Source of the DNA: Dehalococcoidia bacterium
GTDB taxonomy: Bacteria > Chloroflexota > Dehalococcoidia > Lucifugimonadales > UBA2985
DNA: 45,101 nt
Assembly (NCBI GenBank): GCA_015661155.1
Contig: JACVQK010000022.1
Span: 5,935-51,035, forward strand
Direction of reading: 5' to 3'
In this document: one piece after another, positions 26,561 to 33,728 of the stretch
Layout: every line of letters begins with the position of its first letter
Position numbering within the stretch: position 1 is the first letter of the stretch
The notes under the pieces: model-generated
Database searches by the model: none
What the model was told of the DNA's origin: nothing
What the model saw: only the letters and a program-made list of their open reading frames with translations
Made by a program: the position numbers and the translations under genes

Positions 26561-27349
26561 TCAGACCTGAAGGGTGACCTCCCCAGCCGCGAGGCTCCAG
26601 AGGGAGCCATCGGGCCGAAGCAGAATCAGGCTGCCCTCCTCATCCACGTCCTGCGCGTACCCTTCGTACACCTGCCCCCCTACGGCTACCCGGACCTGGC
26701 GGCCCAGGGTGTCCAGGAGAGCCGACCACTCCCCCCGAACAGAGTCACCCCCCTGTATCCTTATGTAAAGTTGCTCCATCTCCTCCAGGAGCATCCCCAG
26801 CAACCTCAGTCGGGAAATGGGATGTCCCAACTCCTGCCGCACGCTGGTGGCGATGTCCCTGATGTCGGGATACTCCCCCGGGTCCAGGTTGACGTTGACC
26901 CCCACTCCCACGATAGAGAAGCCCCCGCCATCCACCTCCAGAGAGCTATCTATCAGGATGCCTCCAACCTTCTTCCCTCCAAGACGCACGTCGTTGGGCC
27001 ACTTGATGGTGGGATGGAGAGACCCTGGGGCGAGGCGGTGTAAGCCCCGGGCGAGGGCCAGGGAGGCCACCATGCCCAGTTGGAATAGTGCACTGGGCTG
27101 GGGCCGAAGGATGAGGGAGAGGTAGAGGTTCACTCCCGGGGGGGATACCCACCTCCTTTGAAAACGCCCCTTACCCCCGGTCTGCTCCTCGGCCAGCACC
27201 AGGGTTCCCTCCGGGGCGCTCTCCAGGGCCGCCTTCCTGGCCTCATCCATGGTGGAGGTGGCGGTGCGAAAGTAAGCCACGCGGCAGCCCAGAAGGGCCG
27301 TGGAAAGGCTGTCCCTGATTATCTCTTCGCTGAGGTGGTCAGAGAACAT
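26561..27349 (-). CDS. birA: Biotin--[acetyl-CoA-carboxylase] ligase (no DNA-binding domain)
   Basis: Attaches biotin to the carrier lysine of biotin-dependent carboxylases via biotinyl-AMP. About 262 residues. Visible: TSTMDEAR, the biotin loop TGGKGRFQRRW (residues 57-67), LSLILRP, KWPNDV (116-121) and KKVGGILID, and the C-terminal SH3-like domain VAVGGQVYEGYAQDVDEEGSL (in pieces). It lacks the N-terminal HTH of repressor-type BirA, so it is the group I, enzyme-only form. The start ATG 27349 has no clear ribosome-binding site; a TTG at 27376 is also in frame. The upstream sequence is AT-rich. Confidence 0.93.
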   Translation of the reverse strand: MFSDHLSEEIIRDSLSTALLGCRVAYFRTATSTMDEARKAALESAPEGTLVLAEEQTGGKGRFQRRWVSPPGVNLYLSLILRPQPSALFQLGMVASLALARGLHRLAPGSLHPTIKWPNDVRLGGKKVGGILIDSSLEVDGGGFSIVGVGVNVNLDPGEYPDIRDIATSVRQELGHPISRLRLLGMLLEEMEQLYIRIQGGDSVRGEWSALLDTLGRQVRVAVGGQVYEGYAQDVDEEGSLILLRPDGSLWSLAAGEVTLQV

Positions 27350-27472
27350 AGCTGTGCAACAGAAGCGTCCGCACAAATGAGCCGATGGGTTAATTACTGA
27401 ATGTAATTATCTATTTACCTAACATTGCCTTGATATGCGGATATGAAATTGCATCATCACGCCGATACGCTG

Positions 27473-27649
27473 TTATCGAGCATGGGTTGTTGATTGGTGT
27501 TGTGCAAAGGCCTCGCGAATAGCCTCATCTATGGCTGCCGCCAGAACGTCCTGGAATTTAGAGCGCTCCTCATCTGAAGGCCCGCCTCTCTCTAGTTTGT
27601 TACACAGTAACGTAAGCGACAGTCTGATTCGTTCCTCTATCTTTGACAA
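27473..27649 (-). CDS. Small acidic helical protein of 58 aa, function unknown
   Basis: Short gene starting with TTG at 27647-27649, 8 bases after an AGAAGGAGG ribosome-binding site, which is one of the best in the window. The product begins MSKIEERIRLSLTLL and continues through SDEERSKFQDVLAAAIDEA to a short polar tail. It reads as two amphipathic helices rich in Glu, Arg and Ala, without a signal or membrane segment. No family is recognised. It lies between the biotin ligase and a lipoprotein gene in AT-richer DNA. A 70-codon frame on the opposite strand overlaps it but lacks a ribosome-binding site. Confidence 0.7.
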   Translation of the reverse strand: MSKIEERIRLSLTLLCNKLERGGPSDEERSKFQDVLAAAIDEAIREAFAQHQSTTHAR

Positions 27650-27760
27650 CTTGGTTGCCTCCTTCTATAGGCTATGTGCATTACCGTATCAAATGCATTC
27701 TCTAAGGCGAGAACAAGTTATAAGATATGGATTAACAGCATGAAATGAGTTACGACTTCG

Positions 27761-28177
27761 TCACCTAGAGTCACAGCTTGAAAGTCCCAGTGAGCCAACA
27801 TGACCCTTGTCTGTTATCAGCCAGGTGGTCTCACCCCGCGCCTTTAGGAGTTCAGTCAATGTTTCTAGGTCACTGAGATAGCGGGGCTGAGGATAATATA
27901 CTACACCTGTGACACTCCAGGTCTCTTGACCATTTGTTGTCATGTATTTGTACGCGCTCCATGACGCCCACTTAAGGAATAGGCGACAGGACTCGACCGT
28001 CTCGTTGTGCTCAGCAAAGGATATTCCAGTTAACCCGGGATCGTATTCATAGGGATGTAACCTGCTCTTCACGTACGCGATGGCGTCGGCCTCTGTTGCA
28101 GGCAATTGAGTCTCCCTACATGCGATCAGCAGTAGAGTTGACAGTGTGGTTAGTATAAACAGAGAGCGAATGATCAT
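27761..28177 (-). CDS. Small lipoprotein, function unknown
   Basis: 138 residues with a classic lipoprotein signal: MIIRS, a hydrophobic core, and the lipobox LLIAC with the lipidated Cys at residue 20. The mature part is soluble and contains no motif recognised here (stretches such as DAIAYVKSRLHPYEYD and TWSVTGVVYYPQPR). Start ATG 28177 gives the signal peptide directly; a GTG at 28225 would place 16 extra residues before it and overlap the upstream gene's stop. The codon and base composition are less GC-rich than the chromosomal average in the window. It is likely co-transcribed with the 76-aa gene upstream. Confidence 0.78.
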   Translation of the reverse strand: MIIRSLFILTTLSTLLLIACRETQLPATEADAIAYVKSRLHPYEYDPGLTGISFAEHNETVESCRLFLKWASWSAYKYMTTNGQETWSVTGVVYYPQPRYLSDLETLTELLKARGETTWLITDKGHVGSLGLSSCDSR

Positions 28178-28221
28178 ACCAGAATTCAAGAACACCCCCG
28201 CCCATGACAAACAAACCCACT

Positions 28222-28452
28222 TCACATAAGGTTACTGCGCCTCTTCCTAGTCGCGTTAGAGTTCAGAGTACGTATGAACTCATCACGCGCTTTCCCTTCA
28301 GCGTCTATCGCTTCCCGCCATTTATCCAGATCTTCAAGCGTATGAGGATTTGTTAATGAAGGAGCGAGAGCTTTTTCGCGTGCTGCATCCCAAGCCTTGC
28401 GCGCTTTATCAATTGAGTCCCATCCACAATCCAACTCTGATTGTTCTGCCAT
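28222..28452 (-). CDS. Small helical protein of 76 aa, function unknown
   Basis: Charged, predicted helical protein (WDSIDKARKAWDAAREKAL and LDKWREAIDAEGKARDEF) ending in a basic tail TRKRRS. The Trp-spaced repeats suggest a helical hairpin or dimer. Start ATG 28452 follows GGTGAGCT. It is located directly downstream of rnpB on the same strand and 44 bases upstream of the lipoprotein start. No homologous family is recognised. Confidence 0.7.
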   Translation of the reverse strand: MAEQSELDCGWDSIDKARKAWDAAREKALAPSLTNPHTLEDLDKWREAIDAEGKARDEFIRTLNSNATRKRRSNLM

Positions 28453-28540
28453 AGCTCACCGCCAACCCGTCTACTATCAGGGGAGGGGAAAAGGATTGTA
28501 CCTAAACGCTTCTTAGGCTCTCCCTAATAAGTCAAAAGTC

Positions 28541-28905
28541 GCGGTTGATAGGCAGGCCTGTAAGCCGAGTTCTGTATCCCGACATAGTCGGGACGGCGAC
28601 CATCTATCTGGGACTCCGATTGCTCGAAGCCTCTAGCGGCCAACCCGGGGACGGGACGGGCTCTCCCTTTGTCCCCCTATTTGGCCTTGCTCCGGGTGGG
28701 GTTTACCCTGCCTCCGATGTCACCACCGGAGCGGTGAGCTCTTACCTCACCATTTCACCCTTACCCCGATAAATCGGGGCGGTGTAATTTCTGTGGCACT
28801 TTCCGTCGGGTTACCCCGCCTGGCCGTTAGCCAGCACCCTGCCCAGTGGAGCTCGGACTTTCCTCCCCCGCGCAAGCGGAAGCGACCGCCCAGCCTGCCT
28901 ATCAA
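28541..28905 (-). ncRNA. rnpB: RNase P RNA (bacterial type A)
   Basis: Catalytic RNA that removes tRNA 5' leaders. On the minus strand the 5' end reads GATAGGCAGGCTGGGCGG and pairs with the 3' end CAGGCCTGCCTATC (helix P1). The universally conserved GAGGAAAGTCCGAGCTCC and the 3' AGAACTCGGCTTACAG (split here) are both visible, as are GGGTAACCCG and ACAGAAATTACACC. Length of about 365 nt is normal for type A. A weak CCTAA/TTAGG hairpin at 28501-28517 follows on the minus strand. Confidence 0.95.
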
Positions 28906-28952
28906 CACAAACCCAGTGTAACATCAGCGGCGGCGAGGGTCAAAGGGAGCAG

Positions 28953-30149
28953 CTACTCCTTCTCTTTCAGGGTCAGGAGCACAGAGTCATCCCCCACCGA
29001 GACGTGGGAGACCAGGGCACGGAGAAGGTAGCCCAGGGTGTCCCTATCCAGCGAGTCCCAGCCCTGTAGAAGGAATTCACCTCCGCGAGCCATGGCCTCT
29101 AACCCAGGGTCAGGGGACAACAGGCTGTCCTCAAGAGCAGACCTGTGGGCACCCAACTCCTCAAAGATGAGGCGCAGGCGTCCCACGGAGATGCTGCCGG
29201 CAGCGGTCGCCTCCACGGCTTTCAGGAACCGACGCTCCAGAAGTTTTACCTTCCCCTCGGCGTCAGAGCGGCGCTGAGAGGCAGCCTCATCCAGGCGAAG
29301 CTCTATCCTTCCCTGCTCCAGGGCCTCCCAGGCCTGATCCAGGACAGCTCGCTCCAGGACTTCAGAGCGCCAGGTATGGTAGCGGCACATACCCTGGTTG
29401 GTCCGAGACTGGCACTGGTAGTAGCGATACTGGCCGACCACCCGGGAGCCGTCCTTGTGGCTCCATCCCTGGCGTCGGCTCACCCCTATCATCCTGTTGC
29501 CGCAGGAGGAGCAGAAGGCCAGGCCTGATAGGAGAAACGACTCCCCAGGATGAGGTGTTCGCGGCGTTCTCCTCTGGGTCATCTTCTTCTGAGCCAGGTT
29601 GAACTCCGCGGAGTCGATGATGGCCTGGTGGCTACGGGGAACCCTCATGCCAAAACGGGCGTACGTACCAAGATAGGCACGGTTGCGAAGAACGTCTCTA
29701 ACCGTGACTATGCTCCATCCCCCCCCGCTTCGAGTGGGGACCTCTCGCTCATTCAGGTGGCGCACTATGAGCCTCATGCCCATGTCATCTTGAGTGTACA
29801 GGTTGAATATCCGTTGCACCGTGGCGGTCTCTTCGGATACCACCTCCAGTTTGCCATCCGGGCCAATCCTGTATCCAAAGGGGGGTTTGCCCAATCCCTC
29901 TCCCCGCATGGCCCTGGATAGCATGGCCTTCTTGATCCGCTCCCCTTTGGCTCCGCTCCCACTACCCCAGCGCTTCAGAGCTTGCAGCAAGGGATCAGGC
30001 ATCTCCTCATCGAAACAGAGGACCCTGGCTCCCAGGGCGTCCAGCTCCAGGATTCGGCCCACGGAGGACTCCAGGGTATGCCCCAGATGCTGGGGGCCTG
30101 CGACAGCGACCAGAAACTCCCTCTGCGATTGCCCCAGGTACTCCACCAT
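28953..30149 (-). CDS. Large-serine-recombinase homologue lacking the catalytic N-terminus
   Basis: 398 residues related to large serine recombinases. Recognised parts: the end of a resolvase-like domain (QREFLVAVAGPQHLGHTLE and ILELDALGARVLCFDEEMPDP), the recombinase domain (about 85-175, GKPPFGYRIGPDGKLEV through WSIVTVRDVLRNRAYLG), a zinc ribbon (CSSCGNRM ... CQSRTNQGMC) and a C-terminal coiled coil. The usual first ~40 residues with the nucleophilic Ser (YxRVS) are absent. The DRLxR arginine motif is replaced by PQHLGH. In-frame codons upstream of ATG 30149 still look like resolvase (SFSRFCKRYSHQPVATFEE) back to a TAA within the end of the next gene. It should not cut DNA; the intact rest suggests a retained DNA-binding role. 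Confidence 0.85.
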   Translation of the reverse strand: MVEYLGQSQREFLVAVAGPQHLGHTLESSVGRILELDALGARVLCFDEEMPDPLLQALKRWGSGSGAKGERIKKAMLSRAMRGEGLGKPPFGYRIGPDGKLEVVSEETATVQRIFNLYTQDDMGMRLIVRHLNEREVPTRSGGGWSIVTVRDVLRNRAYLGTYARFGMRVPRSHQAIIDSAEFNLAQKKMTQRRTPRTPHPGESFLLSGLAFCSSCGNRMIGVSRRQGWSHKDGSRVVGQYRYYQCQSRTNQGMCRYHTWRSEVLERAVLDQAWEALEQGRIELRLDEAASQRRSDAEGKVKLLERRFLKAVEATAAGSISVGRLRLIFEELGAHRSALEDSLLSPDPGLEAMARGGEFLLQGWDSLDRDTLGYLLRALVSHVSVGDDSVLLTLKEKE

Positions 30150-30255
30150 TAGCTGGTACTGGCGGCGTCCGTCCTCCTCGGGGATGTGCTCCTCAAAGGT
30201 CGCGACTGGCTGGTGACTATACCGCTTGCAGAAGCGGGAGAAGGACTCTGGGTGC

Positions 30256-30957
30256 TCAGCTTATGTACAGTATTCGACTGCAACTGGGGCACTGCACCGG
30301 CGTTGGCGAGGTGCGGGCCATCTGCACCACCCTGGTGGGCAGAGTGATGCGGCAACCCTGGCATATGCCTCTTTCCACTTTGACCACCGCCAGACCCAGG
30401 CGGGCGGAACGAAGGGTGTTGTAGAGACCCAGAGGCCCCGGGCTCACAAGGGAAGAGAGACGCTGCCGCCGCTCCTCCAGCAGGGCCAGATCACCGCGCA
30501 GACGCTCTCTCTCCACCAGCAGGCGGTCATGCTCCCTCCTCCACGTGGTCTCAACCTCCTTGAGGGTGTTCTCCAGATTGCCCAGGCTCTCCTGTGTCCC
30601 TTCGATGGCCTCCAGGAGTTGCAGCAGCTCCCCCTCTTGCTCCCTTTGCTGCCCTCTGAGGATGTTCAGCTCCGCTTGCAGGTTCTCCAGCTCCTTGGGA
30701 TTGCGCACCCTTCCCCCGTAGAGCTTCTCTTGCACCAAGGCCGCCTTGCCCTGAGAGGACTCCACGGTGAGCTCCAGGTCTCTGCGCTCCACTTCCTGTC
30801 TCTTCAGAGTCAAGCGAGCCTCTTCCACCATCTGCTGAGACTGAAGAAGGAGGCGGTTGTCCATGAGAGCGGACTCGACGGAGGCGACGGCCTGCTTACA
30901 CCGCTCTATGCCTTCGTCGACTTCCAGAAGGTCGTATAGCTGCTGAACAACGGTCAT
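30256..30957 (-). CDS. Coiled-coil protein with C-terminal C4 zinc ribbon (DUF164/zf-RING_7 type)
   Basis: 233 residues. Residues 1-180 are an almost continuous heptad-rich coiled coil forming a hairpin, with the conserved turn YGGRVRNPKELENLQAE typical of this family. The C-terminus is a zinc ribbon, CQGCRITLP and VQCPSCSRIL. Family members are proposed to bind nucleic acid or to act as adaptors, but no function is established. Start ATG 30957 is the natural N-terminus; a longer frame to 31038 is not supported. Its stop overlaps the beginning of the degenerate recombinase frame, so the two may be co-transcribed. Confidence 0.88.
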   Translation of the reverse strand: MTVVQQLYDLLEVDEGIERCKQAVASVESALMDNRLLLQSQQMVEEARLTLKRQEVERRDLELTVESSQGKAALVQEKLYGGRVRNPKELENLQAELNILRGQQREQEGELLQLLEAIEGTQESLGNLENTLKEVETTWRREHDRLLVERERLRGDLALLEERRQRLSSLVSPGPLGLYNTLRSARLGLAVVKVERGICQGCRITLPTRVVQMARTSPTPVQCPSCSRILYIS

Positions 30958-31113
30958 GGTAAGCCACGCATCTCCGCCATTGTATGGAGAGGGACATGAC
31001 CTTGTCAACAAGACCGCTTCCAGGGTTCCGTGCCTCACGGTGGATGTGATGCTCCACCATTTGCCCTATAGGATGGTGAGGTCTCCGAGGCACGCCGTGA
31101 GCCGCCGAGCAGC

Positions 31114-32085
31114 TCAGGCCGGATGAGCTACGTGGTGGGACTCTTCGCATCCCTCCGAGGAGCTTTCAAGCTGAATCGTGATATGCGTGATCCCGAACTC
31201 CTGAGCAGCCACATCCCGCAGGTGCTGGAGGAGACGGCTGGCATCCTCCACGTTGGGCACATCCGCCGTGACGTGGGCGCTGAACACCTCGTAGCCGGTT
31301 GTAATTGACCAGGCATGGATATCGTGCACACCGGTCACGCTCTCAACCTGCTCCAGGCGTTGACACAGACGCTGTAAGTCCAGGCTGGAGGGGGTTCCCT
31401 CCAGCAGCACCCGCAGCACTTTCCAAAGCAGTCTGCCGGAGCTCAGCATGATGAGAAGCCCGATGATGGCTCCAAAGACCGGGTCTGCAACGAACCAGCC
31501 AAAGGCCATGATCAACAAGCCCGCCACCACAACGCCAATGGACCCCAGAAGATCGCTCACGACGTGCAGGAAAGCGGCTTCAACATTCAAGCTCCCCGCG
31601 GCGGAATGCTTGAGCACCATCGCTGCCAGGACGTTGACCAGCAGCCCAACTGATCCAATGCTGAGCGTCATGAGGCCCTGCACCTCGGAGGGCGTCTGAA
31701 AGCGGCGGTAGGCCTCCAGGAAAATCCACCCCGCGACAAGCACCAGGCTCAACGCACTGAGGGATGCAGCAACTATCTCAGCCCGCTGAAAGCCGAAGGT
31801 GTGCCTTGAGGACGCAGGCCGCCCTGCCATCCACATGGCGAACAGCGCCAGGCCAATGGCCGCGGCGTCGGCGACCATGTGACCAGCATCGGCCAGTAGG
31901 GCCAGGCTATTGGCCATCAGGCCTCCAACAACCTCCACCAGCATGTAGCTGCCGGTCAGGGCCATGGTAATCCAAAGCCTTCTCCGGCTGGCAGCACGGA
32001 GATCATGCCCGTGCTCACCCTCCGTGTTGGGTTGTTGAAGGTCGCCAAGGGTCTTTTCGTTCAGTCGTTGATCGGACATGGCCAT
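31114..32085 (-). CDS. Cation diffusion facilitator (zinc/cadmium efflux, CzcD/ZitB type)
   Basis: Exports Zn2+ or Cd2+ from the cytosol in exchange for protons. 323 residues with six transmembrane helices and a cytosolic C-terminal domain. The metal site residues are His69 and Asp73 in ADAGHMVAD (TM2) and His174 and Asp178 in HVVSD (TM5), the HD-HD set of Zn/Cd transporters. A short His-containing N-terminal segment (EGEHGHD) is present. Start ATG 32085 follows GAGGATCAAGA. It is monocistronic, with no metal regulator adjacent apart from the small HTH gene on the opposite strand 430 bases away. Confidence 0.94.
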   Translation of the reverse strand: MAMSDQRLNEKTLGDLQQPNTEGEHGHDLRAASRRRLWITMALTGSYMLVEVVGGLMANSLALLADAGHMVADAAAIGLALFAMWMAGRPASSRHTFGFQRAEIVAASLSALSLVLVAGWIFLEAYRRFQTPSEVQGLMTLSIGSVGLLVNVLAAMVLKHSAAGSLNVEAAFLHVVSDLLGSIGVVVAGLLIMAFGWFVADPVFGAIIGLLIMLSSGRLLWKVLRVLLEGTPSSLDLQRLCQRLEQVESVTGVHDIHAWSITTGYEVFSAHVTADVPNVEDASRLLQHLRDVAAQEFGITHITIQLESSSEGCEESHHVAHPA

Positions 32086-32149
32086 TCTTGATCCTCTGTC
32101 AGGCCCAGGGGCCCATTGTACTTTTAGCTCGCATCTGAGTCAAACCTCG

Positions 32150-32310
32150 GGTTTCAGCAGGGCGAGCTCCCTCGGCAGGCTCTGCACCCGCACTTCCCGA
32201 AGGCATTCATAGACGAGCCGAATTCAGGGTCTGTGGGATGTGGGTCTGGGCCATACCCAGTGGGGAACACCCCCAGACCCCCGCCAAAGGGATTCCCAGA
32301 GCTCCTGGAG
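32150..32310 (+). repeat. Dispersed palindromic element, degenerate copy
   Basis: Carries the internal module GGCATTCATAGACGAGCCG and AATTCAGGGTCTGTGGGATG followed by GGGTCTGGGCCATACCC and AACACCCCCAGACCCCCG, matching the long copy at 37691-37911, but the ends are worn. Boundaries are approximate. Confidence 0.7.
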
Positions 32311-32355
32311 GCACGTTCCAGGCAGATCGACTCTCGATTCTCAGAGTATTTTGGG

Positions 32356-32442
32356 TTGTGCGTTAGAGTACATCGGATTGTGCGTTAAACTCTTATGAAT
32401 TTCTCCTTAACTTTGTTTAAGAATCGTTTAAGATAGCGATTA
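32356..32442 (+). promoter_or_regulatory. Operator-like repeats upstream of the HTH gene
   Basis: Two identical TTGTGCGTTA decamers at 32356-32365 and 32378-32387, 22 bp start to start, so on the same face of the helix. Further on, CTTTGTTTAAGAATCG (about 32411-32426) faces CGATTAACAAAG (about 32437-32448), an imperfect inverted repeat ending just before the -35 box. The arrangement resembles binding sites for an autoregulated repressor; that is an inference. Confidence 0.5.
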
Positions 32443-32451
32443 ACAAAGGTG

Positions 32452-32480
32452 TTGACAAGTGTTGAATATAATGCTAGCGT
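32452..32480 (+). promoter_or_regulatory. Promoter of the HTH gene
   Basis: TTGACA at 32452-32457. The best 17-base-spaced partner is TAGCGT at 32475-32480 within ATGCTAGCGT, similar to the ATGCTAGACT of the rmuC and nadK promoters. A TATAAT at 32467-32472 lies too close to this -35 and could only serve another one. Confidence 0.5.
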
Positions 32481-32512
32481 TTGACTGTATTAGGAATAGA
32501 GGGGGTTCAGCC

Positions 32513-32737
32513 ATGGCCCGCAAAAGCAAGAAGATGGTCCAGGTAGAGGAGCTTTACCAGCGGCCCCTGGAGCGGCTCCTTCCTGAAATGGTCAACGAGA
32601 AAGGGCTCTCCGCCACTGCGGGCGAGTTGGGCATTAGCAAGGCCACCGTGGGGTACTGGCTCCTCAAGCTCAGGATCGAGGTCCGGCGAGTCGCTCTGGC
32701 TCCCGGAGAGACCCTGGAGATCAAGAGGGTAAGCTAA
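32513..32737 (+). CDS. Small helix-turn-helix DNA-binding protein
   Basis: 74 residues. A helix-turn-helix is seen at about 33-53 (SATAGELGISKATVGYWLLK), with a basic N-terminus (MARKSKK) and a short beta-like C-terminal tail ending GETLEIKRVS. It has no effector domain, so it may be a small repressor or nucleoid-type regulator. Start ATG 32513 follows a purine-rich GAGGGGGTTCAGCC; an in-frame ATG at 32459 lies inside the promoter and is rejected. The strong upstream AT-rich region with repeated sites suggests autoregulation or control of the divergent CDF exporter. No close family is recognised. Confidence 0.78.
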   Translation: MARKSKKMVQVEELYQRPLERLLPEMVNEKGLSATAGELGISKATVGYWLLKLRIEVRRVALAPGETLEIKRVS

Positions 32738-32844
32738 AGCCGTGTTTATCCCTGAGAAGTGGATAGACATCGGTGGGTCTTGATGATGACCATCCTGTGA
32801 GCCATGGCGAGGTTCCCGTCGTAAACGGCTTCCGAGGCGCACCC

Positions 32845-32993
32845 TTAACAGGTTGCTGAAAGAGGGGTGTCCAGAGGGGCGAAGCCCCTTTGGCGGGGGT
32901 CTGGGGGTGTCCCCCAGATACAATTCCCACCCCCTTCCTGGCCAGGAAGGGGGACAGGGGGATGGTCGGAAGGGTTTTTCATCACCCCTACAG
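32845..32993 (-). repeat. Dispersed palindromic element, short form, inverted orientation
   Basis: About 149 bp with TTAACAGGTTGCTGAAAG at one end and GGGTTTTTCATCACCCCTA at the other. It contains GGGGCGAAGCCCC, TCTGGGGGTGTCCCCCAGA and CCTTCCTGGCCAGGAAGG. It is the minus-orientation counterpart of the copy at 19721 and sits 42 bases upstream of the cytochrome c gene. Confidence 0.88.
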
Positions 32994-33034
32994 GTGACCT
33001 TATTTGTTCGACGCCAAACCCAGGAGGAGAGAAA

Positions 33035-33475
33035 ATGAAGAAGCCTGCGGTTTTGCTTCTTGTACTGGTAGCCATAGCGATGGTGGGCCTGGCCTGCGGC
33101 GGGGGCGGAGAGACCAAAGCCATCACGCCTACCGCTACCGCGACCCGTGAGGCCACCACGCCCATCGCGACTCCAACGGAGGAGGCCAGCAACGCTGAGA
33201 GCGGCCGGCAACTGGCCCAGGCGAAGGGTTGTCTGGGGTGCCACAGCACCGATGGCAGCGCTCGCGTGGGCCCCTCCTGGAAGGGCCTTTACGGGCACAG
33301 CCACGCGCTTCAAGACGGCAGCACAGTGACCGTGGACGATGCATATCTGTTAGAGTCCGTCCGGAGCCCCGGCGCCAAGGTGGCCCAGGGGTTCCCGCCC
33401 AACGTCATGCCGACTTTCACTCTCACAGACGGTGAGATAGACGCGATCATCGCCTACATCGAAACGTTGAAGTAG
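33035..33475 (+). CDS. Lipoprotein cytochrome c (class I, single heme)
   Basis: 146 residues. Lipobox GLAC with lipidated Cys21, a Thr/Pro-rich linker (about 28-50, resembling that of the solute-binding lipoprotein), then a small cytochrome c domain with heme motif CLGCH (66-70) and the likely Met ligand in NVMPTF (Met125). The domain resembles the cytochrome c fused to oxidase subunit II or the mono-heme electron carriers feeding terminal oxidases. It would shuttle electrons on the outer face of the membrane. Start ATG 33035 follows AGGAGGAGA. A longer frame from 32867 runs through the palindromic element and is rejected. Confidence 0.92.
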   Translation: MKKPAVLLLVLVAIAMVGLACGGGGETKAITPTATATREATTPIATPTEEASNAESGRQLAQAKGCLGCHSTDGSARVGPSWKGLYGHSHALQDGSTVTVDDAYLLESVRSPGAKVAQGFPPNVMPTFTLTDGEIDAIIAYIETLK

Positions 33476-33499
33476 GGGCACCGCGGGCATCTGGTATCG

Positions 33500-33728
33500 A
33501 GCAGGGTGCGGAGAAACCCTTTCGACCATCCCCCTGGCCCCCTTCCTGGCCAGGAAGGGGGCCAGGGCACGCCCTGCACCCACACTCAACTGTCGCTGCC
33601 CTGGTCTGACCTTGTTCTACGGTTCGTAAGGTATGGGTCTGGGCTAAGCCCAGTCTGGGGGACACCCCCAGACCCCTGTCAAAGGGGCTTTGCCCCTCTG
33701 CACTCCCCATTTCTCATCAGCCTGCCTA
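33500..33728 (+). repeat. Dispersed palindromic element, long form
   Basis: About 229 bp. Left end GAGCAGGGTGCGGAGAAACC, then CCTTCCTGGCCAGGAAGG, an internal module (ACTCAACTGTCGCTGCC to GGGCTAAGCCC), TCTGGGGGACACCCCCAGA, GGGGCTTTGCCCC and the right end CTCATCAGCCTGCCTA. The final CTA is the stop codon (TAG) of larB read from the other strand. It lies between the convergent cytochrome c and larB genes. Confidence 0.88.

Larger units (their letters stand above)
32086..32512. other. Divergent intergenic region with repeat remnant and regulatory DNA
   Basis: No coding frame is supported. From 32150 to about 32310 there is a degenerate palindromic element, and from 32340 to 32512 an AT-rich block holding two 10-bp direct repeats, an inverted repeat and a promoter for the HTH gene (listed separately). 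It separates the divergently transcribed CDF exporter and HTH genes. Confidence 0.7.

Noticed and set aside
27531-27743. 70-codon plus-strand reading frame
   Set aside because: It has no ribosome-binding site and lies antisense to the 58-aa gene, which has an excellent one and a more protein-like composition.
32467-32472. TATAAT as the -10 of the TTGACA at 32452
   Set aside because: The spacer is only nine bases. It could work only with another, unseen -35.
32867-33034. N-terminal extension of the cytochrome c through the palindromic element
   Set aside because: The added residues are translated repeat, whereas ATG 33035 has AGGAGGAG upstream and starts a proper lipoprotein signal.
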